Assembly (NCBI RefSeq): GCF_017406825.1
Contig: NZ_JAFQXT010000027.1
Coordinates: 62,001-126,000, forward strand
Origin: Methanobrevibacter sp.
GTDB lineage: Archaea > Methanobacteriota > Methanobacteria > Methanobacteriales > Methanobacteriaceae
Direction: 5' to 3'
Length of the DNA stretch: 64,000 nt
Under the pieces are notes generated by a model. It did no database searches, was not told the origin of the DNA, and worked only from the letters and a program-made list of their open reading frames with translations. The translations under genes were made by a program, and so were the position numbers. This document shows, piece by piece, positions 53,042 through 62,086 of the stretch. Position 1 is the first letter of the stretch. Every line of letters starts with the position of its first letter.

Positions 53042-53628
53042 CCAAAATTAACACCATTGCTTCCTAGAGATACAAAAGTATGATGGCCGCTGTCGCTTCT
53101 CGGGTAATCATATCTCTGTGATTCAATTGAATTTACAATTTTATAGTTGTGATATTCCTCATTCAATATATCATAGAATTCTTCATGGGTGTAATTGGAA
53201 TCTGAAGAGCTCTTTACTACTTCTTCAATGTTTTCGGTGATGTTTGTTCCCCTCCAAGCGACATAGTAAAACTCTTCACCGGCTGAAAACCATAATTTTG
53301 AATTGTTTTTCTCATCATATCTGTCGTATGATGTAAAATGAATGGCGTCATGGCCTGCAACTTCAACCTTTTTGGCGGTATTGTGCTCTAGAAAGTATCC
53401 GTATAAGCTCATTATAGCCGGATTAACATATCTTACTGTGAAAACATCAATGTCCTCATCGTATTCATACATATGAAAGTTGCTGCTGTATGGATTTTCA
53501 TATTCAGGAGGTATTCTGAATTCTTCATAGCCTACATTTGCAGTAGTCCAGTTTGATGAGTCGACAGCACTCACCGCACTAATTAAAAAGAATAAGACTA
53601 AAATAGAAATTATGATTTTGCGGTACAT
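53029..53628 (-). CDS. Secreted protein of unknown function
   Basis: 199 residues. The first 22 (MYRKIIISILVLFFLISAVS) are a signal peptide. The rest is a polar secreted domain with N-glycosylation-type sites (NWT, NYT, NIT) and many tyrosines (EYENPYSSNF, NEEYHNYKIVNS). No family recognised. Convergent with UNG, three bases apart at the stops. Confidence 0.65.
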   Translation of the reverse strand: MYRKIIISILVLFFLISAVSAVDSSNWTTANVGYEEFRIPPEYENPYSSNFHMYEYDEDIDVFTVRYVNPAIMSLYGYFLEHNTAKKVEVAGHDAIHFTSYDRYDEKNNSKLWFSAGEEFYYVAWRGTNITENIEEVVKSSSDSNYTHEEFYDILNEEYHNYKIVNSIESQRYDYPRSDSGHHTFVSLGSNGVNFGIMT

Positions 53629-53664
53629 AATACTAATTTGTTAATAACTTAAATATAAGTATTT

Positions 53665-54231
53665 TCAGATGACTATTTCATAATCGGTTTTCCGATTGTC
53701 CCTCATTCTTGAATCCATATCTATCAAGTCATAGACCAATGGATTGGCCATGAGCGCCATCCATATCTCATAGGTTGTTTTTACAAAATCGTCATTCAAT
53801 CTGATATGGTCATGGACGATAGGGCATTCATAGGGGAATTCGCTTTCATCAAATATTAAATGAAATTCGCCTTTCCTGTCAAGATGAGGTATTAATGGAA
53901 ATGTCCTGCATTGAATCGGCCGGATTGATCTGTCACATTTCGGAGGATTGGTGCATTTAACCAGATAAATCTGGCCCTTCCATGAATGTGGATATTTGAT
54001 TTCGGATGAATCCATATAATACAGGTCAAAATCAGGACTTCCTTCATACATCAGCTCCTCACCCGGAAGCAGATACAGTGCCAGTTCCTCATTTCTGTAG
54101 TCTTCAGCATCATAAACGCAGCATACCTCTCCGCATAATTTCCCACAGTCAAAATCAACAGGTGAAACTTCATCCAACCTTTTATAGATTCTTTCAATCG
54201 TCCTTTTCATTTCATCAGCACTTATTTCCAT
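53665..54231 (-). CDS. YkgJ-like Cys-cluster protein
   Basis: 188 residues from ATG 54231. Cysteines in FDCGKLCGEVCCVYDAED, then KCTNPPKCDRSIRPIQCRTFPLIP and YECPIVHD form the pattern of the YkgJ/CxxCxxCC zinc or Fe-S cluster family. A GTG at 54240 is in frame but sits inside the GGTGT that serves as ribosome binding site. Function unknown. 12 bases lie between this gene and the alpha/beta hydrolase upstream on the same strand. Confidence 0.72.
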   Translation of the reverse strand: MEISADEMKRTIERIYKRLDEVSPVDFDCGKLCGEVCCVYDAEDYRNEELALYLLPGEELMYEGSPDFDLYYMDSSEIKYPHSWKGQIYLVKCTNPPKCDRSIRPIQCRTFPLIPHLDRKGEFHLIFDESEFPYECPIVHDHIRLNDDFVKTTYEIWMALMANPLVYDLIDMDSRMRDNRKTDYEIVI

Positions 54232-54243
54232 ATTATACACCAG

Positions 54244-54972
54244 TTAATTTAATCCGTCAATGAATCGGATTATCTCATCTGCAATCTCTTTCTGCTGCTT
54301 TTGAGGGGATATTTTAGCAATTCCATCTTTAGGCTGATTGCCGTAATTGCCTATTTGTGCATGGTTTCCACCATCGATTATGACTTCAGACAGGTTATTG
54401 CTTATAAAAGGAAGATTTTCATTATATGTTTCCATATTCAGGACTTTATCTTCAGTTGCATAGATGGACAGGACGGGTTTATTTATTTGCTTGTCGCTAT
54501 ATGCCGCCAACAAAATCAGTGCATCTGTATTGTTTGTTTCATTCAGATATTGGGCTGCCATCACTCCTCCCAATGAATGGCCGGACATCACATATTCAGT
54601 ATAGTTATACTGGTTGATGATGTCATCCGCTGAATTCTTTCCGAAAATCGCAAGATTAAGTGGCATCTCAACTAAAAAGCAATCAACTCCTTCAGTTGAT
54701 ATCTGTGTCAATAATGGCAAGTATGAGATATATTCGATTTTGGCTCCAGGATAAAAGATTAATGCCGTATCATTTCCTGGCCCATCAAGAAGCAGTCCGT
54801 TTTCTGTTTTAATAACTGCAACATCATCCGTGCCGTTCATATATTTAAGTGCGGTTTCATCTGCATGGTATGTATCGCTTATATAATATGCACCATATGC
54901 AGAAATGGCCAATATAACAATGGCAATCAATATAATCACTTTCTTATTCATACCTAAATATTTCTCTTTCAT
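54244..54972 (-). CDS. Membrane-anchored alpha/beta hydrolase
   Basis: 242 residues. An N-terminal membrane anchor (KKVIILIAIVILAISAYGAYYI) is followed by an extracellular alpha/beta hydrolase: ALIFYPGAKIEYISYLPLL is the oxyanion region, VMSGHSLGGVMAAQYL the nucleophile elbow with Ser, PVLSIYATEDKVLN the Asp, and GGNHAQIGNYG the His. Relatives of this type cleave esters or peptides outside the cell. Start could be ATG 54951 (MNKKVI) rather than 54972. Operon with the YkgJ-like gene. Confidence 0.75.
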   Translation of the reverse strand: MKEKYLGMNKKVIILIAIVILAISAYGAYYISDTYHADETALKYMNGTDDVAVIKTENGLLLDGPGNDTALIFYPGAKIEYISYLPLLTQISTEGVDCFLVEMPLNLAIFGKNSADDIINQYNYTEYVMSGHSLGGVMAAQYLNETNNTDALILLAAYSDKQINKPVLSIYATEDKVLNMETYNENLPFISNNLSEVIIDGGNHAQIGNYGNQPKDGIAKISPQKQQKEIADEIIRFIDGLN

Positions 54973-55054
54973 AGTATTAAACGATTAGTTTAAATATTAA
55001 TGCAGATATAATTTTAGATAGGCATTTTTAAAGTAATTACTTGGAGGATTAAGA

Positions 55055-55366
55055 ATGAGTGAAAAGAGTCCAACCATTGCAGTATTATGGTCATTTTTAT
55101 TTACAGGCATTGGCCTTGTTTATCTTGGGGATAAAACAAAGGGAATAATGTTTTTTGCAATTGGTGTGCTTTTCAATATTTTAGGAATGTTCATTATTGG
55201 TTTTTTCCATTATTTTTCAATATTGACATGGATTCTGGGAATCTATATCACCTACAAGGATTCCAAAAAGATTAAGCCGAAACCTGCTAAGTACCAATAC
55301 ACCAGAAGGGTCAGGCATTACGACAGGGGTAATGATGGCTATCGTTATGATGACGGATACTTATGA
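55055..55366 (+). CDS. Small membrane protein, TM2-like
   Basis: 103 residues starting at ATG 55055 after GGAGGA (55043-55048). Two or three membrane segments (IAVLWSFLFTGIGLVYLGD, IMFFAIGVLFNILGMFIIGFF, FSILTWILGIYITY), then a Lys/Arg/Tyr-rich cytosolic tail. The GIGLVYLGDKTKG motif is the hairpin of the TM2 domain. Function unknown. Monocistronic. Confidence 0.65.
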   Translation: MSEKSPTIAVLWSFLFTGIGLVYLGDKTKGIMFFAIGVLFNILGMFIIGFFHYFSILTWILGIYITYKDSKKIKPKPAKYQYTRRVRHYDRGNDGYRYDDGYL

Positions 55367-55787
55367 ATTTTTTTTAATTATCCATAAAAAAAATTTCAAA
55401 ATTTTTTAATTTTATTAAAATTCTTATTTTTTACAGATAATAGGTAATTGTTAGCGAATATCTTATTTTATAGTATAAATTATCTTATTTTTCATTAAAC
55501 TACTTAAAACTTTATGTAATTTTATATTAATCGATGTAAGATTAAGTTTTTAAATTTTATATATTGAATTAGCTTTATAAATAGTTTCATATGATTTAAC
55601 CTTTTTATAGCATAATTTAAGTAAATATCACTTTAATTCAATATTTTAATAATATTTCAATCTTATTTTTTAAAATTAAACTTATTTAATGGGATTTAGC
55701 TAATAAAAATGTTTATATAAGATATTTGTATAAAATATATTTGTACGAGATTTTTATAGCTCGAAATTGTTATGGAGGTAAAATATT
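55367..55787 (+). promoter_or_regulatory. Long AT-rich leader region of the wall-binding protein gene
   Basis: No gene. A promoter with TTTATATAA at 55712-55720 would start transcription near 55740, and GGAGGT at about 55771-55776 precedes the TTG start. The rest is AT-rich without repeats of note. Confidence 0.45.
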
Positions 55788-58400
55788 TTGAACAAAAAAA
55801 TATTACTCACTTTCATGTTCGTACTGATTATTGCATTATCGATTGGTACAATCTATGCGAGTGATGTAAATGTAACGGATTCATATTCTACAACTCCGGA
55901 TGATCAATTGGACTATCAGATAGAAGTTGATCCATCTCAAGACAATACATATGAGTCCATCGTTGATAATGATGCATCAATCGATGTATTAGAATCGGAA
56001 AATTCAAGTACTTTATCAACTAACACTGATGACAGTAATATAATAACAAGTGATAATAACGGTTCATTCGTGAGCCTTGCAAAATCAATCACTGCAAAGG
56101 ATATTACTAAATATTACAAGGGAAGCACTAAGTATACTGTAACCTTTGTTGATTTGAATGGAACTCCATTGGTCAATACACTGGTTAAAATCACTGTACA
56201 TGGTGTTACCTATTCTGTGAAAACCAATAATAAAGGCGTTGCCACATTGGCAATCAATCTTAAGCCTGGAACTTATAAAGTTGTTGCTGAAAATCCGGTA
56301 ACAGGTGAAAAGTTAACTACAAACTTTAAAATTTTATCCACCATTACTGCTTCCAATGTTAAAAAGGTTCGCACAGACGCAAGAAAATTTACTGCGACAT
56401 TTTTAAAAAGTAATGGTAAGCCATTAGCCAAAAAAACAATTAAATTTAGGCTTAACGGCAGAACATATAATGTAAAAACTAATGCTAACGGAGTAGCTAA
56501 ACTATCTTTAACATCTCTTGCAAGAGGGGTTTATAAGATCATATCAATCAATAGTGACGGTTTGCAGGTAACTAATACTATTAAAGTTTATAACAATGCA
56601 AGAACTACTTTAACCACTAACGCTTACACTTTCCTTAAAAATGCATCAAGCAAAGTGATTAGAGTAAAACTGCTTAACAGTTTTGGTTATGCGCCAGGCA
56701 AAGGTCAAAAAATCACATTTAAAGTGAACGGTAAGAAATATACTGGAACTACTAACGCTTATGGTGTTGCTAGCCTTAAATTGCCGAATTTGGCGGCAGG
56801 TAAATATAATGTATATTATTACTTTACAAAGACTAGCTTCTACAAGGCATCCAGTGCTTCAAATAAGCTATATATTATTCCAAGCAAAAACCCAACTTTT
56901 ACTGTTAAAAGTACAACCACTTTTGGTCATGGTGCAGGAACACCATTTAAGGTTGCTTTAACTTCAGGATCTGTTCCTTTAGTCAATAAAAAAGTAACAC
57001 TCACAGTCAATGGTGTGAAATCCACATTAACTACTGACAGTAACGGTATCGTTTCACTTCCAATCAATTTGGCCATTGGTACATACGAAATAACCTATAC
57101 CAATAATGCTGATTCAAAAATCAATTCGAAAACAGGTTCATGCACTATCAATGTTGTTGAAAGAGCACCTACCACTATAAAATGGACAAGTTCAACCTCA
57201 TTCTATCAAGGAACTCAAAAGGTTCAAATTCAGGTACTGGACTCTAACAACAAGGCAGTTTCCGGTGGAACTGTTAAATTGATTGTAAACTCAAAAACTT
57301 ATACTGCTACAACCTCCTCTACAGGCTATGCGACATTCAGCATATCTTTCCCTGTAGGAGATTACAGCGTTTCATTCAGTTATGCCGGTGACAACACTAA
57401 TGCGCCAAATTCAGGTTCCGCTACACTTAATGTGAAAAAGATTCCTACTATTTCCATTAAGGATATAATAAGTGCAGCTAAAACCGTGAAAACTTATTAT
57501 CAAAACAATAAGAAATTACCGGCTTCCGTGACTGCTGGAGGAGTTACTCTAACAATGCCTGAATTCCTTTATCTAATGAGTCAGGCTATCGTTCAGCTTG
57601 GAAACTCCAATACAAAAGATATTGCCTATAAAAGTGGAATTGCAGCACCTGCTTCTCCAACTGGAGATAATATAAACTCAAGACAATTAACTAAAGATAA
57701 CTATTTAAGATTGGCGAACAATCTTGTAACTTATATGAACAACCACAACAGAGCACCTAATTATGCTTCCACTGGTGTTGGTAAAATTATCTTTGAAGAA
57801 TTGATTGACGCAAGTGCTAGAATATTGGCTTTCTACGGAGACAATAATAATCAGCTACCTAATTATGTGACTATCACATATGGGTCCAGTGATTCTTCAC
57901 CGTCCGGAACAGGTCTTAATGAGAAAAACACTCTTTCCCTTAAAGAATTGGCGGAATATCTCAAATCCACTACCAACTGTCAAGTGGGCAACTCAAAGAT
58001 TAAGACAGTCGTTCATTCTTTAACCAAAGATTTAACTTCTGATAGGGCCAAAGCTGAGGCAATCTACAATTATGTTAGAGATAAAATTTCATATAGTTTC
58101 TATTATGATACTAAACACGGTGCAGTCGGTACATTAACTGCAGGATCAGGTAATTGTGTTGACCAGTCACATTTATTGGTTGCAATGTTTAGGACCGCAG
58201 GTCTTTATGCCAGATATGTTCACGGAACTTGTAAGTTTTCTAGTGGCAGTACCTATGGTCATGTATGGACACAAGTATTGATTGGTGATACATGGACTGT
58301 GGCGGACGCTACCAGTAATAGAAATTCATTTGGAAAAATTGTTAATTGGAATACAAACTCCTTTACTCTAAAGGGCATTTATAGAGAGATAACATTCTAA
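55788..58400 (+). CDS. Pseudomurein-binding transglutaminase-like surface protein
   Basis: 870 residues beginning at TTG 55788, supported by GGAGGT 8 bases away. A signal peptide (MNKKILLTFMFVLIIALSIG) leads to several Ig-like repeats (AKSITAKDITKYYKGSTKYTV, FKVNGKKYTGTTNAYGVA). Two pseudomurein-binding repeats follow near residues 560-690 (IISAAKTVKTYYQNNKKLPASV; RLANNLVTYMNNHNRAPNYAS). The C-terminal transglutaminase domain has Cys790 (GNCVDQSHLL), His825 (YGHVWTQV) and Asp840 (VADATSN) in catalytic order. It may remodel pseudomurein cross-links at the surface; isopeptidase versus transpeptidase action is unresolved. Confidence 0.85.
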   Translation: MNKKILLTFMFVLIIALSIGTIYASDVNVTDSYSTTPDDQLDYQIEVDPSQDNTYESIVDNDASIDVLESENSSTLSTNTDDSNIITSDNNGSFVSLAKSITAKDITKYYKGSTKYTVTFVDLNGTPLVNTLVKITVHGVTYSVKTNNKGVATLAINLKPGTYKVVAENPVTGEKLTTNFKILSTITASNVKKVRTDARKFTATFLKSNGKPLAKKTIKFRLNGRTYNVKTNANGVAKLSLTSLARGVYKIISINSDGLQVTNTIKVYNNARTTLTTNAYTFLKNASSKVIRVKLLNSFGYAPGKGQKITFKVNGKKYTGTTNAYGVASLKLPNLAAGKYNVYYYFTKTSFYKASSASNKLYIIPSKNPTFTVKSTTTFGHGAGTPFKVALTSGSVPLVNKKVTLTVNGVKSTLTTDSNGIVSLPINLAIGTYEITYTNNADSKINSKTGSCTINVVERAPTTIKWTSSTSFYQGTQKVQIQVLDSNNKAVSGGTVKLIVNSKTYTATTSSTGYATFSISFPVGDYSVSFSYAGDNTNAPNSGSATLNVKKIPTISIKDIISAAKTVKTYYQNNKKLPASVTAGGVTLTMPEFLYLMSQAIVQLGNSNTKDIAYKSGIAAPASPTGDNINSRQLTKDNYLRLANNLVTYMNNHNRAPNYASTGVGKIIFEELIDASARILAFYGDNNNQLPNYVTITYGSSDSSPSGTGLNEKNTLSLKELAEYLKSTTNCQVGNSKIKTVVHSLTKDLTSDRAKAEAIYNYVRDKISYSFYYDTKHGAVGTLTAGSGNCVDQSHLLVAMFRTAGLYARYVHGTCKFSSGSTYGHVWTQVLIGDTWTVADATSNRNSFGKIVNWNTNSFTLKGIYREITF

Positions 58401-58513
58401 TTAACTATCTCTTTTTTCTTTTTTTTTAAACATATTTTTGATAATTTTCTAAAACTATAAATAATAGTCTTGCCAAAATATATTTAGGCATACCAAAATT
58501 TGAGGTGATTATC

Positions 58514-58636
58514 ATGGATAACATGGTTGAAGCAAGAAAAAATATGCATGAAAGAAATAAGAGGGAAGAAAAAAATAAAAATTCAAAAACCAAAAAAGTA
58601 AAGAACTTTTTTTTCGGATGCTGCAAAAACAAATAA
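58514..58636 (+). CDS. Small lysine-rich protein with C-terminal Cys pair
   Basis: 40 residues from ATG 58514, preceded by GAGGTGAT (58502-58509), a very strong ribosome binding site. The sequence is Lys/Glu/Asn-rich (EARKNMHERNKREEKNKNS) and ends FFFGCCKNK. It is shorter than most gene callers accept. No family recognised; the adjacent cysteines after a Phe run could bind metal or associate with membranes. Confidence 0.6.
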   Translation: MDNMVEARKNMHERNKREEKNKNSKTKKVKNFFFGCCKNK

Positions 58637-58735
58637 CTTATTTTTCTTTTTTTAGATACCAAAACCAATATTTTTACCATTTAAAAAATTATCTTTTTAT
58701 ATCATATTGAACAAATTTAATTAAGAGGTTAAAAT

Positions 58736-60190
58736 ATGGATTATGATGTAATATATATTGGTAGTGGAAACGCAGCATGGCAAGGTGGTCGATTTGTAAG
58801 AAAAGCAGGACTCAAAGTGTTAATCATCGAAGAGGGATTATATGGAGGAGCATGTGCCAATAGAGGATGCAACTCAAAGGCAATTGTAGACTCACCATAT
58901 GAAGTAAAAGCATTGGCCGATAATTTTGAAGGTTACGGCAAATCAGGTAATTTTGATGTAAACTGGCCCGATTTGATGAAACTGAAAAGAGAGCGCATTG
59001 CCAATATGTCAGTATTCCTTGACGGCAAATTCAGGGAATATGATTTGGACGTGGCACACGGAAAAGGAGTAATATTGGATGAACACACAGTCCAGGTCGC
59101 AGATAAAACATTCACTACAGACAAGATTGTAATATGCACTGGATTAAAGCCTGTAATTCCAGATATTAAAGGAAAGGAATATCTGCATAACAGTAATGAC
59201 TTTTTGGATATTGATGAACTTCCAAAACATACGATAATCATTGGAGGGGGCTTTGTAGGAATGGAATTCGCATCCATTATTGCGGAAGCCGGCCTCGAGG
59301 CCGATGTCATTATCAGAGGGGATATGGCCTTGAAATACTTCCACCAGCCATATGTGCAAAATGTCATCGAAATCCTTAAAGAGAAAAATATACGATTCCA
59401 TTTTAACCAGACAGTAAAGGAAGTCATCAAAAGTGACAATGTAATTATTGATAATCCTGAAGAAAAGGTTTTAAACGTCAAAGATGCAATGAACAGTGAT
59501 GATGATTTAAGGGACCCTGAAGCAAAAGTTGACAATAAGGGTTATGAAAATGCATTCACCGTCAACTGTGAAAGCGGACTGAGAATTACCGGAGATTATG
59601 TAATTGCAGGAATGGGAAGAACAGCAAATGTCGAGGACATAGGCCTTGAAAATGTGGGTTTGACATACACAAGCCAGGGAATAAAAGTCAACGGGCACCT
59701 GCAGACCGATGTTCCAAACATTTATGCCTGTGGTGATGTTGCAGATACAGGAATTGCAAAACTGGTAACTGTAGCCATTCACCAGTCCAAATATCTTGCA
59801 AAGGAACTGCTGGGCGAGGCTGATGAGATAACATATCCTGTTGTTCCGGCAGTTGCCTATACCATACCAAGAATAGCTACTGTTGGAGTGCCGGCATATG
59901 TGGCTGAAAAGAGCGATGAATATGAAGTTCACACAATTAGATACGGCAGATCATATTCTCCAGTACTCAAAAACGACGGCAGAGCTGAAGCAAAGGTGAT
60001 CGTTGATAAAGATTTGAACATTGTCGGTGCCGAAATATTTGCAGCCGATGCTGAAAACGTGGCGAACATGTTCTCATTCATCATAAACAAGAATATCACC
60101 CTTGAAGAACTTGACTATATGATTTATACATTCCCTTCAAGCAGTTCAGTATGTCTGTATAAGTTGCATAACATTCATTACGACTTGTAA
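58736..60190 (+). CDS. FAD-dependent pyridine nucleotide-disulfide oxidoreductase
   Basis: 484 residues. YDVIYIGSGNAAWQGGRFVRK is the FAD loop; EEGLYGGACANRGCNSKAIVD has the redox-active CxxxxC; TIIIGGGFVGMEFASIIAEAG is the NAD(P) loop; VPNIYACGDVADTG is the second FAD site. Class resembles dihydrolipoamide dehydrogenase or mercuric reductase, but the usual C-terminal HxHPT segment reads YTFPSSSSV, with no His, so the partner disulfide is different. An insertion of about 40 charged residues (residues 245-285) lies before the second FAD site. The next gene begins 2 bases later. Confidence 0.85.
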   Translation: MDYDVIYIGSGNAAWQGGRFVRKAGLKVLIIEEGLYGGACANRGCNSKAIVDSPYEVKALADNFEGYGKSGNFDVNWPDLMKLKRERIANMSVFLDGKFREYDLDVAHGKGVILDEHTVQVADKTFTTDKIVICTGLKPVIPDIKGKEYLHNSNDFLDIDELPKHTIIIGGGFVGMEFASIIAEAGLEADVIIRGDMALKYFHQPYVQNVIEILKEKNIRFHFNQTVKEVIKSDNVIIDNPEEKVLNVKDAMNSDDDLRDPEAKVDNKGYENAFTVNCESGLRITGDYVIAGMGRTANVEDIGLENVGLTYTSQGIKVNGHLQTDVPNIYACGDVADTGIAKLVTVAIHQSKYLAKELLGEADEITYPVVPAVAYTIPRIATVGVPAYVAEKSDEYEVHTIRYGRSYSPVLKNDGRAEAKVIVDKDLNIVGAEIFAADAENVANMFSFIINKNITLEELDYMIYTFPSSSSVCLYKLHNIHYDL

Positions 60191-60192
60191 TC

Positions 60193-60918
60193 ATGATAAA
60201 AAAAGAACACCTTGTCATTTCAATATTGCTGATAATAATTCTGGTCTTCAGCATTCTCATCATTTCCAATATTGAAGACAAGACTGAAGCCCCTCAGATG
60301 CCATGTAGAGTTACATTGGCAAATGACAGTGATGATCCGGGCACTGTTGAGGTTATCAGGGGCATCGGCAATCCTGATGGCGAAAGAATAGCTTATGTTG
60401 TAGGCGTTCATCCGTTGGAGCATCTCACCCATGAGACATTGGTCCGACTGCTACCGACTGTGGATGGCCTCAACTGTTGCTATGACATATATATAATCAA
60501 TGTAACAGAGGATGTGGGATCCTATGGAGGTTCGTTCAATGATTACGATGACCCTGGAAGACAGAACGGTCAAAATTTAGCCTTGAAATATATTTATCCG
60601 CAGATACAAAGCGGAAATTACAGTTTGGCTATTGACGTTCACTCGAATGTCGGAGCATATGATTATAAAACATTCGTATTCAGCCCAGTGGAAGGGGGAT
60701 TGGGCGAGAGGTATGCACGGGAGGTTGCCGACAACTGTGCGGATATTGCATATTATGCGCCTGATTCAACTACAAGCGGCCCCTATTTGACAATTCCATT
60801 AAATGAAAACGGCATTCCCGCTTTTTATTTTGAGGAATACAGTTTTGCCGAACAGGAAATAAAAGACCAACATATGTTGGAGTTGATTTCAGCGGTAGAC
60901 AATATTTATATTGTCTAA
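60193..60918 (+). CDS. Membrane-anchored M14/AstE-like zinc hydrolase
   Basis: 241 residues. N-terminal anchor (MIKKEHLVISILLIIILVFS), then a zinc hydrolase. Zinc ligands are H73-x-x-E76 in VVGVHPLEHLTHE and H150 in SLAIDVHSNVGAY. The catalytic glutamate is probably E214 or E215 in FYFEEYS. This is the arrangement of carboxypeptidase M14 and succinylglutamate desuccinylase relatives. Lying outside the cell, it could trim peptides of pseudomurein. It begins 2 bases after the disulfide oxidoreductase and its end overlaps the open frame of the MFS gene. Confidence 0.75.
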   Translation: MIKKEHLVISILLIIILVFSILIISNIEDKTEAPQMPCRVTLANDSDDPGTVEVIRGIGNPDGERIAYVVGVHPLEHLTHETLVRLLPTVDGLNCCYDIYIINVTEDVGSYGGSFNDYDDPGRQNGQNLALKYIYPQIQSGNYSLAIDVHSNVGAYDYKTFVFSPVEGGLGERYAREVADNCADIAYYAPDSTTSGPYLTIPLNENGIPAFYFEEYSFAEQEIKDQHMLELISAVDNIYIV

Positions 60919-60934
60919 AAATAAATATTACCTC

Positions 60935-62062
60935 ATGGTGGAAAAAACTGTATGGTCATTATCTTTTGTATGCTTTGCAATGTCAACGCTTTTAAGTTTG
61001 GTGGGGATTATTTCAGTCATCCAACTGTATTTTAATGTTTCCATTGGTTTTGCGAGTTTATATGCAAGCATATTTGCAGGGACATTGGGCGTATCCAGTT
61101 TAATCACACCTGCTCTTTTTTCAAGATTTGAAAAGAAGAAGATGATGCTGATTATTTTGATAATCACATCAGTATGCAATCTATTCGAATTATTCATCAC
61201 TGATTATTATGTTGCCCTGATTTTCAGAATCATTCCCGCATTCCTATATCCGATTGCAGTAAGTACAGCTTTGACTGTAGTTGAAAGAATAAATCCTGAA
61301 TATACAAATAGGGTAGTTTTGGGTATTTCTGCAGGAAGTATTGTGGGACTTTCCATAACCTCCTATCTGGGGCTTGCCTACGGATATCAGGCAGCAATGC
61401 TCTGGCTGTGCGTTATTGATATTATAGCAGTATTGTTAACAATATCATTTGTTCCTAGTTATGAAGGAAACAAGGAGTCTGTTGTCATTCAAATCAGTCA
61501 TGCAAAATCCAAACTCTTTTTGTATTCGATTATTTACGTATTCTGTATGGTCGTGGGCATAAGTATCACATACAACTTCATCCCAACATATCTAGACCAG
61601 GTTACACATATGAATGCGGAAATGCTGTTCATAACTTTATTCCTGATGGGAATGATGTCTCTTGTCGGAACAACACTTTTCGGGCATCTCATCAATAGGG
61701 ACGGTAATAAAACGGTATTCCTGTACCCAATCGGATTTGCGATAGTGATGTTTGTTGTTGGCAGTTTTGCAAGATTTCCATTCTATGAGTTCTGTATCCT
61801 GATGGTATTTTCAATATTTGACGGATCCGCTTATACAGTTTCCCAATATTGGGTTACATCATCAATCCGTGACGCTCCCGAATTTGCCAATGGAATATTC
61901 CTGCTAATGTGTAACGTATCCATATTTATCGGAACGATGGTTGGAAGTTTCATTATTGACCAAATCAACATATTATACATCTTCTTCGGTTCAATAATCA
62001 TGATGCTTCTGGCAATTCCATTTGTTGCAATCAGGATTAAAACCAATCCAAACATTATATGA
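60935..62062 (+). CDS. MFS transporter
   Basis: 375 residues from ATG 60935; the open frame begins at TTG 60911, which overlaps the previous gene. Twelve hydrophobic segments, with two six-segment halves. LYASIFAGTLGVSSLITPALFSRFEKKK is the loop 2-3 type motif and RIIPAFLYPIAVSTALTVVERINPE is the middle. Likely a drug or metabolite exporter; substrate unknown. Lies between the zinc hydrolase and an acyltransferase. Confidence 0.85.
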   Translation: MVEKTVWSLSFVCFAMSTLLSLVGIISVIQLYFNVSIGFASLYASIFAGTLGVSSLITPALFSRFEKKKMMLIILIITSVCNLFELFITDYYVALIFRIIPAFLYPIAVSTALTVVERINPEYTNRVVLGISAGSIVGLSITSYLGLAYGYQAAMLWLCVIDIIAVLLTISFVPSYEGNKESVVIQISHAKSKLFLYSIIYVFCMVVGISITYNFIPTYLDQVTHMNAEMLFITLFLMGMMSLVGTTLFGHLINRDGNKTVFLYPIGFAIVMFVVGSFARFPFYEFCILMVFSIFDGSAYTVSQYWVTSSIRDAPEFANGIFLLMCNVSIFIGTMVGSFIIDQINILYIFFGSIIMMLLAIPFVAIRIKTNPNII

Positions 62063-62086
62063 ATGCTATGATACAAATATAATCAT

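Noticed and set aside
55440-55700. Candidate riboswitch in the long leader before the wall-binding protein
   Set aside because: The stretch is nearly pure A/T and shows no conserved stems; only a promoter and ribosome binding site can be supported.
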